Positions 1 through 8,195 of a stretch of DNA of 64,000 nt are shown piece by piece. Position numbers and translations under genes: made by a program. Where the stretch lies: the NCBI GenBank assembly GCA_023437365.1, contig JAEZGK010000096.1, positions 4,053 through 68,052 of the forward strand, written 5' to 3'. Source of the DNA: Bacillota bacterium (lineage in GTDB: Bacteria; Bacillota; Clostridia; Lachnospirales; Lachnospiraceae). The notes under the pieces are model-generated. The model was given only the letters and a program-made list of their open reading frames with translations. It was not told the DNA's origin and did no database searches. Each line of letters begins with the position of its first letter. The stretch's first letter is position 1.

Positions 1-1256
1 GCAAACGCACCCAGCCCAAATCCGTAAATGAGACTGTAACCTGCTATTACAACAAAGACGGATCCGATAATCTGCGTATACAGCATCCATTTCACATCAC
101 CATTTGCTCTATTGCCGCTGCCTACCACGACATTTAGCGATTTCGGGAACATGGTAATTCCTCTCATCAACAGATATAAGACTGACATATTAATCAAATT
201 CTGATCATTCGTAAATATGGACAGGATGGGCTTAGGAAAAACAGCAAATATGATACAGAATAGTAGCACAAAGAGCATGGTATAACGGATGGAGCTTGTC
301 ATGATGCTTTTGGCGTCTTGCTTCTTCCCGGCTCCTATGCTGTTGCCGATTAAGGTAAGCGTAGCTTTGGCGATCCCGTTGAAAATCATATAAACAAATA
401 TCTCAATGGCATAGGTTAAGGTAAAGACCGCAACCACTTTGACCCCCTGTTGATTCAACAGACTGACTAAGATCAGATTACTGATATTCCATAATAAATA
501 TTCGGTGCCGGTCGGAAGCCCAAGCTTAATGATTTTGCTGTATAAATCCCAGCGAAACTGGAGGATTTTACGGAGCTTCATATTCGGCGAGAGCTCCTTA
601 GATACGACAAAATATATTATTAGGATCAGAGCGCCGGTTATATTGGCAATCGCTGTTGCTAAAGCGGCACCATAGACATACATGGGCGGAAAACCTAATT
701 TACCGAAGATAAAAACCCAGGCCAGCAGAATATTTAACAATACCTTTACTAAGCCCACGTACATAATCGGTTTGGTTTTACCCATGCCTTGAAGTGTAGC
801 CTGAAGGGATATATCGACACCAAACAGGATGAGGAAGGAGGATAGTGTCCGAATATAATCATTGCAATACGGAACAAGTGTGTCACTCACATTCATCCAG
901 GAGAAGATGATATCGGGAAATGCAAGCCAGATCATATATAGAGATAACGAGAGCATCAGGTTAAAAGCAATCGTTGCATTGACGCTTTCGTGGATATCCT
1001 TTTGCTTTCCGGCGCCGAATTTCCGGGCAACAATGATAGTCAGACCGGTACAGATCGCAGTAAGGGCATCCACAGAGGTGAAGAAGGGCAGCTGTGCAAC
1101 ACCGACAGCAGACAGATAGTTCGTATTGATCTTTCCAAGAAAAGCTTTATCTACGACTGCCTGTAACTGAAAAACAAGACCTTGGATAATAATGGGCAAA
1201 GCCATACTCATAATCATAGTAAAATGATTGGATTGCCTTTTTATAATATGATTCAT
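1..1256 (-). CDS. MATE family efflux transporter (partial, C-terminus outside window)
   Basis: Multidrug and toxic-compound exporter of the MATE family, an inner-membrane Na+/H+-driven antiporter. The reverse-strand reading begins MNHIIKRQSNHFTMIMS and continues without a stop to the window edge, giving about 418 residues of a family that is usually about 450. It is very hydrophobic, with repeated helices and typical MATE text such as ALPIIIQGLVFQLQ, the GVDISLQATLQGMGKT segment and the second-half GLPTGTEYLLW. The start has GGGAGG 8 bases upstream. It is divergent from an AraC-type regulator across about 175 bp, so that regulator is a plausible controller (inference). The substrate cannot be told. 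Confidence 0.9.
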   Translation of the reverse strand, partial: MNHIIKRQSNHFTMIMSMALPIIIQGLVFQLQAVVDKAFLGKINTNYLSAVGVAQLPFFTSVDALTAICTGLTIIVARKFGAGKQKDIHESVNATIAFNLMLSLSLYMIWLAFPDIIFSWMNVSDTLVPYCNDYIRTLSSFLILFGVDISLQATLQGMGKTKPIMYVGLVKVLLNILLAWVFIFGKLGFPPMYVYGAALATAIANITGALILIIYFVVSKELSPNMKLRKILQFRWDLYSKIIKLGLPTGTEYLLWNISNLILVSLLNQQGVKVVAVFTLTYAIEIFVYMIFNGIAKATLTLIGNSIGAGKKQDAKSIMTSSIRYTMLFVLLFCIIFAVFPKPILSIFTNDQNLINMSVLYLLMRGITMFPKSLNVVVGSGNRANGDVKWMLYTQIIGSVFVVIAGYSLIYGFGLGAF

Positions 1257-1432
1257 TTGATCATCCTCCCAAAAACAAATTATTGATTGCTTCAAATTCT
1301 AATATAAAAAATCATGACAGACAATAAACAATCTTATTTAATATATCAAAATCTTATGATAAAATATAATTAGTCCATTGAGCAGTCCAGGAAAAACTAC
1401 ATTTGTGATGCGATCACAGGTTGGAGGTTGTT

Positions 1433-2344
1433 ATGAGTAACGATATAGAATATGAAAATCTTCCGATGTCACGAGTAAACCCGGGAGTGATATATGCGCA
1501 GGTCTTCAACGGAAGCGTAGGCTATGCAAAGGGAGAAGCACTTCCTGCAAGACGGGTAAGGGATTATGAGTTGGAGTATTATCTGGATAGTGAAGGCAGT
1601 ATGTATATCGATGAGAAATTGATTCCTATCCATAAGGGCGATATTGTATTTCGCAGACCCGGACAATTTACCCAGGGAATTATGCCATACTCCTGCTATT
1701 TTATTTCCTTTGATATGGCGGGTACGCTCCCAGTCTATAAAAACTGGTACAATTCCTGCATCTGTGAACGGATAGAAGCGAAATACCAGACGTATTATAA
1801 CAATTCAATTCTTGACAATATTCCGACGGTATTCCATATCAGGAGTGAGGATAAATACTATACCTTATTCGATATGGTGTTTCAAGCGTATCTTAATCCC
1901 TTACCGGGAAGCGAATTGCTGATGAAATCCTGTATTCTGAATATACTTTATCTTCTTTATCAGGATTCCTGCAATCCTGTGCACACGATGCAGCTGTCTC
2001 CCTACGGTAAGGTCATTCATAAAACCTTGGATTATATCAATGACAATATGAATCAGAAGCTTTCCCTGAAGCAGCTTTCGGATATCGCCGGGTTAAGCCC
2101 TAACTACTTTCATAAGGTATTTACCGAAGTCATGAAGATCACACCAAATGATTACATCACCACAGTCAGGCTGAATAAGGCGAAGGATTTATTGTTGAGA
2201 ACCAACCTGCAGATCTATAATATTGCCGATCAGTGCGGCTTTAATAACGTGTCCTACTTCAGCTTTTTGTTCAAGAAGTCCTTCCAGCTCACACCAATTG
2301 ACTTCAGAAACAAACACAGCTATGCCAGTTATGGGATGGATTAA
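1433..2344 (+). CDS. AraC family transcriptional regulator
   Basis: DNA-binding regulator, about 303 residues. The N-terminal half (to about residue 190) reads as a cupin-like sensing domain. The last 100 residues contain the two AraC helix-turn-helix units: 'KLSLKQLSDIAGLSPNYFHKVF' region, then 'IYNIADQCGFNNVSYFSFLFKK' and the closing 'LTPIDFRN' signature. The frame is open from a TTG at 1421, but GGAGG (1423-1427) lies 5 bases before ATG 1433, which is therefore the preferred start. It is divergent from the MATE exporter and followed after 32 bp by a MerR gene. The ligand is unknown; a sugar or drug sensor controlling the exporter is an inference. Confidence 0.9.
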   Translation: MSNDIEYENLPMSRVNPGVIYAQVFNGSVGYAKGEALPARRVRDYELEYYLDSEGSMYIDEKLIPIHKGDIVFRRPGQFTQGIMPYSCYFISFDMAGTLPVYKNWYNSCICERIEAKYQTYYNNSILDNIPTVFHIRSEDKYYTLFDMVFQAYLNPLPGSELLMKSCILNILYLLYQDSCNPVHTMQLSPYGKVIHKTLDYINDNMNQKLSLKQLSDIAGLSPNYFHKVFTEVMKITPNDYITTVRLNKAKDLLLRTNLQIYNIADQCGFNNVSYFSFLFKKSFQLTPIDFRNKHSYASYGMD

Positions 2345-2376
2345 AGGTCATGTACTCGCGAGAGGAGAAAATAGGA

Positions 2377-3183
2377 ATGAAAGAAAATAATGCGGAAGGC
2401 TACTCCGGCTTTACAATCGGTGAGGTCGTCAGATTAACCGGAGTCACGAAGGATAAGATACGCTATTATGAGGAAAAGGGGCTGCTCCGGCCAGATCAGT
2501 CGCGAGATAACAGATACCGCTATTACTCTGAGCAGGATATGGATAAGATTCTGGCAATTGAATTTTATCGTTCGATTGATCTGGGAATTCCGGAGATGGA
2601 GAAAATACTTTATAAAAGTGACATGGAAGAGATCTGCGGTATCATTTCAGATAAGAGAAAGTCAATTGAGGATGAAATCACAAGACTTGAGAAAATCAAA
2701 AATAATCTACAAAACCTCGAAGAGGCTTGTATAGAAATCAGGCACAGACTATGGGAGATTACGATCAAGCCGATGCCGCCTTTTCGTATTCTGGGTGAGC
2801 TAGAAGATTACAGGTCCTATGAGGAATATGCTAAGCTGCATACTGTACAGGCTGCACAGCTGCCTGTATTTCGTAAGATGAAGAGGCATATCGTATTTTC
2901 CGAGAAGGGGTTGATATCCAATAAGATGGTGCTTACAGAGGAGGTACCGGATGGCGCAGGGGACAATGTCATAAAGCATGACACCTGCATTCATATGCTT
3001 CTGGTGGACGGACCAGAAGCAGGCAATATTATCGTAGAGACCTATGAGAAAGTAAGAGAGTGGTGTGAGACTAACGGCTGGAGGCAGCCCGGAGAAACCT
3101 ACATCGGTATGCTTCTGATTTCGGAGAAGGCAGGACAAATTCGTTCTTATCTGGAGCTTTACGCACCTGTAGTCCCGCTTTAA
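2377..3183 (+). CDS. MerR family transcriptional regulator
   Basis: About 268 residues. The N-terminal winged helix shows the MerR pattern: FTIGEVVRLTGVTKDKIRYYEEKGLL, then an RYYSEQDMDKILAIEFYRS helix, followed by a coiled coil around residues 85-120 (KSIEDEITRLEKIKNNLQNLEEA). The C-terminal half resembles a GyrI/effector-binding fold (…GETYIGMLLISEK…LELYAPV), as in BmrR-type drug-responsive activators. ATG 2377 is chosen over ATG 2350 because GAGGAG lies about 10 bases before it. It sits upstream of the CPBP protease gene, whose promoter has a 19-bp spacer with a dyad (3260-3290), so it probably activates that gene. Confidence 0.88.
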   Translation: MKENNAEGYSGFTIGEVVRLTGVTKDKIRYYEEKGLLRPDQSRDNRYRYYSEQDMDKILAIEFYRSIDLGIPEMEKILYKSDMEEICGIISDKRKSIEDEITRLEKIKNNLQNLEEACIEIRHRLWEITIKPMPPFRILGELEDYRSYEEYAKLHTVQAAQLPVFRKMKRHIVFSEKGLISNKMVLTEEVPDGAGDNVIKHDTCIHMLLVDGPEAGNIIVETYEKVREWCETNGWRQPGETYIGMLLISEKAGQIRSYLELYAPVVPL

Positions 3184-3259
3184 GATAGGTGATAGAATCT
3201 GGTAAGCAATCAGATAAGAAGTTTATTCAAAAATCTAATCAGAAATTTGCTAAGGGGTA

Positions 3260-3290
3260 TTGACATTGGGGTTACCCCCTGGTTTAAGCT
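3260..3290 (+). promoter_or_regulatory. MerR-type promoter with 19-bp spacer and dyad operator
   Basis: TTGACA (3260-3265) and TAAGCT (3285-3290) are separated by exactly 19 bp. The spacer holds the palindrome GGGGTTACCCC (3269-3279 region). Over-long spacers with a central dyad are the classic target of MerR activators, which twist the DNA to align the -35 and -10. It lies between the merR-type gene and the CPBP protease gene and reads toward the latter. Confidence 0.6.
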
Positions 3291-3343
3291 TCTCTTTGTG
3301 AAAGGATGAAGAAAGAATAGTGCTTTCACAGAAGGAGGCTTTT

Positions 3344-4147
3344 ATGAATAACAGGTATAAACGCTATATATTATTTACGTATCTTATTTTTTGGGTGTTC
3401 ATCGGAATGACAGGCTTTGTACTAATGAAAATATCAGATCACAGTTGGGTGAAAGCATTGATGGTTATGCTTTGCTCCTGGACTCCAACCTTTGTACTTC
3501 TGGTGATGCATCGTAAGCTGATGCCGGAAAAGACCAGAAAGGACTTCTTCCGGGGATTATTTCATGCAAAAATCAATTACAGGCTTCTGCTGTCGGCAAC
3601 AGGGATACAGCTGGCGATTTTTATCATTGCAGTAGCATTGGTATCGCATAAACAGAATATCTCCTTCATTAGCCTGATTAATACCTCCGCCGCCTCTTGG
3701 CTAATCGCGTTCTTCGTAAATCTGATGCAAGGTGCAACCGGTGAAGAGGCAGGTTGGAGAGGTTATCTGCAGCCTATCATGGAAGAAAAATATGGTCTTT
3801 ACAAAGGCTGTATGATGATTGGGATCATTCAAGGCTTCTGGCATCTGCCTCTCTGGTTTACTACGGGGTATACCGGTAGGACGCTGGCTTTATATGTTGG
3901 CTGCTTTTTGCTGAGTATTGTCTCCTTTGCGATCCTGTCAGGTGTACTGTATCATACCAACAGAAATGCGGTCCTTCCGATCTGGCTTCACTTTATGTTT
4001 AACCTGACGGTTAGCGGTATTTATGTTGGAAACATCATGGATCTGTTCCCGCTTATATCAATCGGGTATCTTATTATTGGGATAGCTTTAGGTATCTGGT
4101 ATTTGGCATATAATAAGACAGATATTGTCACAAATAAGATAATATGA
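3344..4147 (+). CDS. CPBP family intramembrane glutamic endopeptidase
   Basis: Membrane protease of the CPBP/Abi (type II CAAX prenyl endopeptidase-like) family, about 267 residues with 7-8 predicted helices. The three family motifs are visible: GEEAGWRGYLQP (the EExxxR motif), FWHLPLW (FxxxH region) and LHFMFNLTV (HxxxN). Start chosen at ATG 3344, behind AAGGAGG, rather than the upstream GTG 3320. It follows a MerR gene and a MerR-type promoter, so inducible expression is likely. Bacterial members are linked to bacteriocin self-immunity or membrane-protein processing; the substrate here is unknown. Confidence 0.85.
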   Translation: MNNRYKRYILFTYLIFWVFIGMTGFVLMKISDHSWVKALMVMLCSWTPTFVLLVMHRKLMPEKTRKDFFRGLFHAKINYRLLLSATGIQLAIFIIAVALVSHKQNISFISLINTSAASWLIAFFVNLMQGATGEEAGWRGYLQPIMEEKYGLYKGCMMIGIIQGFWHLPLWFTTGYTGRTLALYVGCFLLSIVSFAILSGVLYHTNRNAVLPIWLHFMFNLTVSGIYVGNIMDLFPLISIGYLIIGIALGIWYLAYNKTDIVTNKII

Positions 4148-4227
4148 TATCAGAAAAATACCGAGTTTGCTATTGACGTATTTCAGTCGGATTGTTATAA
4201 TAAAGTCACTGTTTCGTAATTGAATAC

Positions 4228-4298
4228 GGCGACATAGCCAAGCGGTAAGGCATGGGTCTGCAACACCCTGATCACCAGTTCAAATCTGGTTGTCGCCT
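4228..4298 (+). tRNA. tRNA-Cys (anticodon GCA)
   Basis: A 71-nt cloverleaf with a perfect 7-bp acceptor stem (GGCGACA 4228-4234 with TGTCGCC 4291-4297), D arm AGCCAAGCGGTAAGGC, anticodon loop CTGCAAC (GCA), T arm CCAGTTCAAATCTGG, and U73 as discriminator, as expected for tRNA-Cys. No CCA is encoded. The last 15 tRNA bases plus 3 more are repeated at 4381-4398. Confidence 0.95.
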
Positions 4299-4304
4299 TA
4301 AAAA

Positions 4305-4348
4305 AGAGAAGATGCATCACGTGAGTGATACATCTTCTCTTTTTCTTT
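4305..4348 (+). terminator. Rho-independent terminator of tRNA-Cys
   Basis: AGAGAAGATG-CATCAC pairs with GTGATA-CATCTTCTCT around a GTGA loop, followed by TTTTCTTT. Confidence 0.85.
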
Positions 4349-4399
4349 AGGAAGACTTCAGATTTGAACCGGTGTTCAAGATCTGGTTGTCGCCTTAAT
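4349..4399 (+). repeat. Partial duplication of the tRNA-Cys 3' end
   Basis: ATCTGGTTGTCGCCTTAA (18 bp) at 4381-4398 is identical to 4284-4301, the 3' end of tRNA-Cys plus three bases. It is preceded by an inverted, slightly degenerate copy of the T-arm (CAGATTTGAAC 4359-4369 against GTTCAAGATCTG 4374-4385). Duplicated tRNA 3' ends are the usual trace of integrase-mediated insertion at a tRNA gene; no integrase is present here. Confidence 0.7.
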
Positions 4400-4407
4400 T
4401 AAAAGAG

Positions 4408-4446
4408 TCTCTAAACCTGGAAAATATAAAGGTTTAGAGATTTTTT
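4408..4446 (+). terminator. Rho-independent terminator
   Basis: TCTCTAAACCT (4408-4418) pairs perfectly with AGGTTTAGAGA (4430-4440), followed by six T. No gene lies between it and the tRNA, so it may be a relic of a lost gene. Confidence 0.75.
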
Positions 4447-4488
4447 GTACTGAAAGTAGTGAAGGTAGGTGCTTTCAATAAACATTAT

Positions 4489-4534
4489 ATTTGGAAAAAA
4501 TATATATTAGTATTTGGAAAAAATATATATTAGT
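4489..4534 (+). repeat. 23-bp tandem duplication in the lipoprotein promoter region
   Basis: Two identical 23-bp units, 4489-4511 and 4512-4534 (ATTTGGAAAAAATATATATT…), lie directly upstream of a TTTACC-17-TATAAT promoter candidate (4542-4570). Confidence 0.9.
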
Positions 4535-4541
4535 ATTTATA

Positions 4542-4570
4542 TTTACCATTTAGAGAATTTGCGTTATAAT
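4542..4570 (+). promoter_or_regulatory. Candidate sigma-A promoter of the lipoprotein gene
   Basis: TTTACC (4542-4547), 17-bp spacer, TATAAT (4565-4570), 46 bp before the start codon. Confidence 0.45.
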
Positions 4571-4615
4571 AGTTACTATATTTATACATGCTGGATACTA
4601 CAGGAGGAGACTAAA

Positions 4616-5674
4616 ATGCAAAAGAAACTAATCATGCTATGTATAACAATTTTACTACTTATCATGACTGCATGCGCAAAAAGTACTAGTGAATCAACAG
4701 AGGTAACGAATGAGACTCTTCAAGCACAACCCGGGCAAAATACAACAGAAATACCGAAAGCCTTGGAAAGTACTGAAGCTAACGATATTACTGATATACC
4801 GGAAGAAACCGAAGAGGAAGAAGCTAATGATATAGCGGAAGAATTCGAAGTGGAAGATACCACTGATGCTTCGGAGGAAGCTCAGGATAATACCTTATCA
4901 GAGCCTGCTATAGCATCTGAACCAAGTAGTTCTTTTAAAACAGAATGGGGATATATTGGTTGCGTTGGTAATCCGGGAAATGTGGATTGGTTAAAGTGTT
5001 ATATTTTAGATGGATATTATGATGGAGATGATTTTGTTGCAAATAACATGCAATACGTGTGGATTAAGAACAACACATATAACCCTCTTGAACGGTATAG
5101 TATAAGCTTAGATGGTAGCCTTACTATCGGTAAGGACTATAAATTAATTTCCGAAACGGAGAAGTATTCTATTTATCAGGATAGTGAATCTGAATATTAT
5201 ACGTTGGTACCCGGCTTCAATAATATGGTTATCGGCGGCTATATGGATGATATTACAATGAATGCGTTTTTATCTACATTTACATATGAGGGTGACAACA
5301 GCGAATTGGATATGTTTGATAATATAGATTTTTCAGGTTATCATTTTGCTGATCAGATGAATTTATCAGACAATAAATTCTATGCTGAAATGTCTGAGGA
5401 TCGTTTGCCGACATTAGATTTTTTACAGCTTGGTAGTTATATTACGATTAATTTTAATTCAGATAAAAAATCTCGTATTAAAAATGATCTTAATATGGAT
5501 TCTTCCGCTAAAACGGTAAACAAAGGAGATACATATCCTAATTTCAAAATGTATTCGACAAAATCTTGTATTTGGTTTATCGGAGTAGATAATGTGCCTA
5601 CCTTGGGATTTATAGGTTACAAGCCACAAGATGCATATGATACCTTAAAAGAGCTTATTGTTGCTGATGAGTAA
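4616..5674 (+). CDS. Secreted lipoprotein of unknown function
   Basis: About 352 residues. It starts MQKKLIMLCITILLLIMTACAKS: a lipoprotein signal peptide with lipobox IMTAC, so it is likely exported and lipid-anchored. Residues about 25-110 are a low-complexity Thr/Glu-rich linker (runs such as EETEEEEAND). The rest is a folded region rich in Tyr/Asp that I do not recognise. The frame is open from 4514, but AGGAGGAG precedes ATG 4616, and only that start gives a proper signal peptide. It lies alone between terminators in an AT-rich stretch next to the tRNA-Cys duplication, consistent with an acquired segment. Confidence 0.8.
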   Translation: MQKKLIMLCITILLLIMTACAKSTSESTEVTNETLQAQPGQNTTEIPKALESTEANDITDIPEETEEEEANDIAEEFEVEDTTDASEEAQDNTLSEPAIASEPSSSFKTEWGYIGCVGNPGNVDWLKCYILDGYYDGDDFVANNMQYVWIKNNTYNPLERYSISLDGSLTIGKDYKLISETEKYSIYQDSESEYYTLVPGFNNMVIGGYMDDITMNAFLSTFTYEGDNSELDMFDNIDFSGYHFADQMNLSDNKFYAEMSEDRLPTLDFLQLGSYITINFNSDKKSRIKNDLNMDSSAKTVNKGDTYPNFKMYSTKSCIWFIGVDNVPTLGFIGYKPQDAYDTLKELIVADE

Positions 5675-6170
5675 TTAAGTTATCTATATCAAGTAATAAG
5701 CTGATGCAAATATCATGTAATAATAAAATATAACATTATGATGCCAGTCGTTACATTACGATTGGCATCTTTTACGTTTGAAAGCTCATTTTACCAAAAT
5801 CTACAAATAATGATTCATATATATAATTAATAATATAAAAAGCTGACTTTAAAAAAGTAAATTCTGGTGCAATATATGTAAAAAGTATGAAGAAAATTTG
5901 AATATAGTTTGGTGTTATGTTACAATGTGGTAAAATATGTTTGAATTTGTATCGACAATCTATAATTAGAATAAGATTTACTATTTATGCGAATTTGATT
6001 TGCGAGTGCCAGAAATCAAAAATAAAATAATATATTAAATAAACTATTTGAAAGAGTAAGAGAGTTTTGAGACGGATTGAGAGAAGATTAATATAGGAAC
6101 AACATTAAGCTTATAAAAATAAATGAGTTAAGAAGTCAACCAAAAAACCATAATAATAAAGGAGAAGATT
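5675..6170. other. Intergenic AT-rich region
   Basis: It holds a terminator for the lipoprotein gene (5740-5775) and otherwise a very AT-rich stretch. AAAGGAG (6160-6166) before 6171 is the ribosome binding site of the next gene. I see no ORF with a credible start and no recognisable RNA. Confidence 0.6.
5740..5775 (+). terminator. Rho-independent terminator
   Basis: GATGCCAGTCGT pairs with ACGATTGGCATC (one G-U) around TACATT, followed by TTTTA. Confidence 0.75.
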
Positions 6171-7136
6171 ATGAAGATCATTAGCGGAAAAGGAAAATTA
6201 TTTTTGATATCATTTATATTTGTTTCGTTATTTGTATTATCAATTGCACAGAAATCTACTAGCGTTGAAGCAGCTACAATCAAAATTAATAAAACAAATC
6301 TTAATCTTTATGTTGGAGACACTTTTACATTAGAAATCAACAGTACAGCAAAAAAAGTAGAATGGTCAACAAGTGATAAGGCTATTGCTACGGTATCATC
6401 AAAGGGAAAAGTAACAGCAAAGAATGTAGGTACTATTATTATTACTGGTAAAGTAGCAAACAAGAAATATACTTGTAAAGTAACAGTAAAATCAAAGACT
6501 GTTGTAACTTATAATGATATAATTGCAAGGGCGAAAAAACTTGAAACAGAATTAGAAAAAATAGGATATGATTATAAACTTGAAGAAACTGCTATTTCAT
6601 TGGTTTACATGGCAAATCGCGATTACATTGCAAATTCAGTAAGAGATCAATTAATTGGAATTGGTGAAATTTCAATTTTAAAAGGTTTCCTACGTTTTAG
6701 CGATGTTTTTTATACAGATATTGGAGGAGGTGCATATGTCGATTTATTGAATAACAGAGGAAAATATTTTGATATATCTACTATTTTCTTTAACAAAGGA
6801 GATAAGGAGTTCGTAAAAAGCTATATTGACGCTTTAAATGATTTGGCTGATTTTACTGGGGAAAAAGAGATAAACACATATAATAAAATTAATAATTTAT
6901 ATACACAAGAAACTCATAAAGGATATGTTAATTTTAAGCAAGCGACAGATAAATATGGTGATGGCGCTATTGATACAGTTAATTATGTTTGTAATGTATT
7001 CGTAATGGTAGAAGACAATTTAATGGTTTCAGTTGTTGATTATGATTTAATTAAAGACTTGAAAATAAGATATTCTAATATAACTGCTGATTGGGATAAC
7101 AAAGTTATAGCTGCATTTCGTTCAAAAACATCATAA
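6171..7136 (+). CDS. Secreted Ig-like (BIG2) domain protein of unknown function
   Basis: About 321 residues with an N-terminal signal peptide (hydrophobic core LFLISFIFVSLFVLSIA, cleavage near VEAA). Residues about 36-108 form one bacterial Ig-like BIG2 domain: LYVGDTFTLEI, VEWSTSDKAIATVSSKGKVTAKNVG and a closing YTCKVTVKSK strand. The C-terminal 210 residues are not recognised. The start has AAAGGAG 4-5 bases before the spacer to ATG 6171. The gene is visibly more AT-rich than the chromosome around it and stands alone. BIG2 domains usually occur in cell-surface or adhesive proteins; any specific role is not supported. Confidence 0.82.
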   Translation: MKIISGKGKLFLISFIFVSLFVLSIAQKSTSVEAATIKINKTNLNLYVGDTFTLEINSTAKKVEWSTSDKAIATVSSKGKVTAKNVGTIIITGKVANKKYTCKVTVKSKTVVTYNDIIARAKKLETELEKIGYDYKLEETAISLVYMANRDYIANSVRDQLIGIGEISILKGFLRFSDVFYTDIGGGAYVDLLNNRGKYFDISTIFFNKGDKEFVKSYIDALNDLADFTGEKEINTYNKINNLYTQETHKGYVNFKQATDKYGDGAIDTVNYVCNVFVMVEDNLMVSVVDYDLIKDLKIRYSNITADWDNKVIAAFRSKTS

Positions 7137-7229
7137 AAGTAAGTAATTAATTACTTGGTACCTTGTAAATTATAACGAGGCCAGTATAATACCATCCTCG
7201 AGGTTCTTCATCCAAATGAGAACCTCTTA

Positions 7230-7570
7230 CAGTATTTTGAAAGCTATGCGAAGGATTTCTTAGAAGAAGTTGAAGCTACGAACAATGTTACCTACAGGAC
7301 GAAAAAATTGATTTTGTCCTATCTTACTTCGGATAACTTGACGTTACAAAAGATTGCACAGGAGTTATTTGTTAGCGAAGAACACTCCAAGCCAAGTTAC
7401 GGAATGAAGGAACAGAGTTTAGTACACTATTGCAGCAAACGCGAGAGCAGCTAGTGAAAAAATATTTATGTGCTAATTATTCCATCGAAGATATTATTTT
7501 TCTTCTTGAATTTTCAGAGCCCAGTGTTTTTCGTAGAGCATTTAAAAAACTACTATGGAAGAGGATCACC
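7230..7570 (+). pseudogene. AraC family regulator, C-terminal fragment with two frameshifts
   Basis: No start codon or N-terminal domain is present. From 7230 the frame reads QYFESYAKDFLEEVEA…LTLQKIAQELFVSE. Restoring one A near 7378-7382 gives the continuous text …VSERTLQAKLRNEGTEFSTLLQQTREQL…, which joins the frame open at 7430 (IEDIIFLLEFSEPSVFRRAFK). Removing one A from the A-run near 7545 then restores the AraC terminus KNYYGRGSPQ. So two single-base indels break an AraC HTH domain, whose last codons run into the next, unrelated coding segment. Confidence 0.75.
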
Positions 7571-7905
7571 CCAGAGTCAGGGCCATGTTCATGTACCGGA
7601 CTGATGAAGAAGGAATTTTATTTCACACGGCGGTAGCTAAGGGTGTTTATAAACATATATGTAATAATAACAAGGTTGAGCTTTGCTTTAGCTGCAATGG
7701 CACACAAATAAGGATTACCAGAGCACTGGAGCAAATCGACGATAACAACCTAAAGGACGAAATTGTTGAGCATCCGTCACGAGCCTTCCTAAAAGCCTGG
7801 AAGGAACAGGGCGTTTTTGAAGATTTCTACAAGGCGATTGCTGTTTTCAGACTGAAAAATGGTACAGCCATTCCTTGGACAACAGAAAAGAATTTTTCGC
7901 CTTAG
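7555..7905 (+). pseudogene. N-terminally truncated pyridoxamine 5'-phosphate oxidase-like flavoprotein
   Basis: The open frame encodes 116 residues, MEEDHPRVRAMFMYRTDEEG onward, then KVELCF, AEHPSRAFLKAW-like text and FRLKNGTAIPWTTEKNF. This matches PNPOx-like FMN-binding proteins from just after their first beta strand. Family members have about 20 more residues ahead of the PRVRAM motif. The upstream bases instead encode the end of an AraC HTH domain, so a deletion fused the two genes near 7560. There is no ribosome binding site before ATG 7555. It may still make a short protein but is probably a relic. Confidence 0.65.
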
Positions 7906-7941
7906 TTATTTGTGCAGCTATAGGATAATAAAGGAATCATG

Positions 7942-7974
7942 AAAGCCATTTGGGTTTAGCCTGAATGGTTTTTT
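7942..7974 (+). terminator. Rho-independent terminator
   Basis: AAGCCATT pairs with AATGGTTT (one G-U), followed by TTTT; it follows the PNPOx-like relic. Confidence 0.55.
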
Positions 7975-8116
7975 AATCCTCGGTTTGAATTTTAGCGATT
8001 CGTTTTCCTGAAAGCGAGAGTAATGCATGAAATGCGTTCTTACGATAAAACCGGATGGTGGTTGACGCATTAACGAATTGGGTGCTATGTAAACTGTGAT
8101 TATTGGGAATATTAGT

Positions 8117-8145
8117 TTGTGTATTCTATTTATGTATGATATAGT
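8117..8145 (+). promoter_or_regulatory. Candidate sigma-A promoter of the methyltransferase gene
   Basis: TTGTGT (8117-8122), 17-bp spacer, TATAGT (8140-8145). Two copies of GGAGGTATTT follow (8169-8178 and 8185-8194), the second serving as the ribosome binding site. Confidence 0.5.
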
Positions 8146-8195
8146 ATATTAGATTTATAGGCAATATTTGGAGGTATTTTGTACAGGAGGTATTT

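Noticed and set aside
1257..1432. Operator for the AraC regulator between MATE and araC
   Set aside because: AT-rich and suggestive, but no clear direct or inverted repeat stands out.
7141..7156. 16-bp perfect palindrome AAGTAATTAATTACTT
   Set aside because: Short, AT-only-like sequence in an AT-rich region; likely chance, with no associated promoter.
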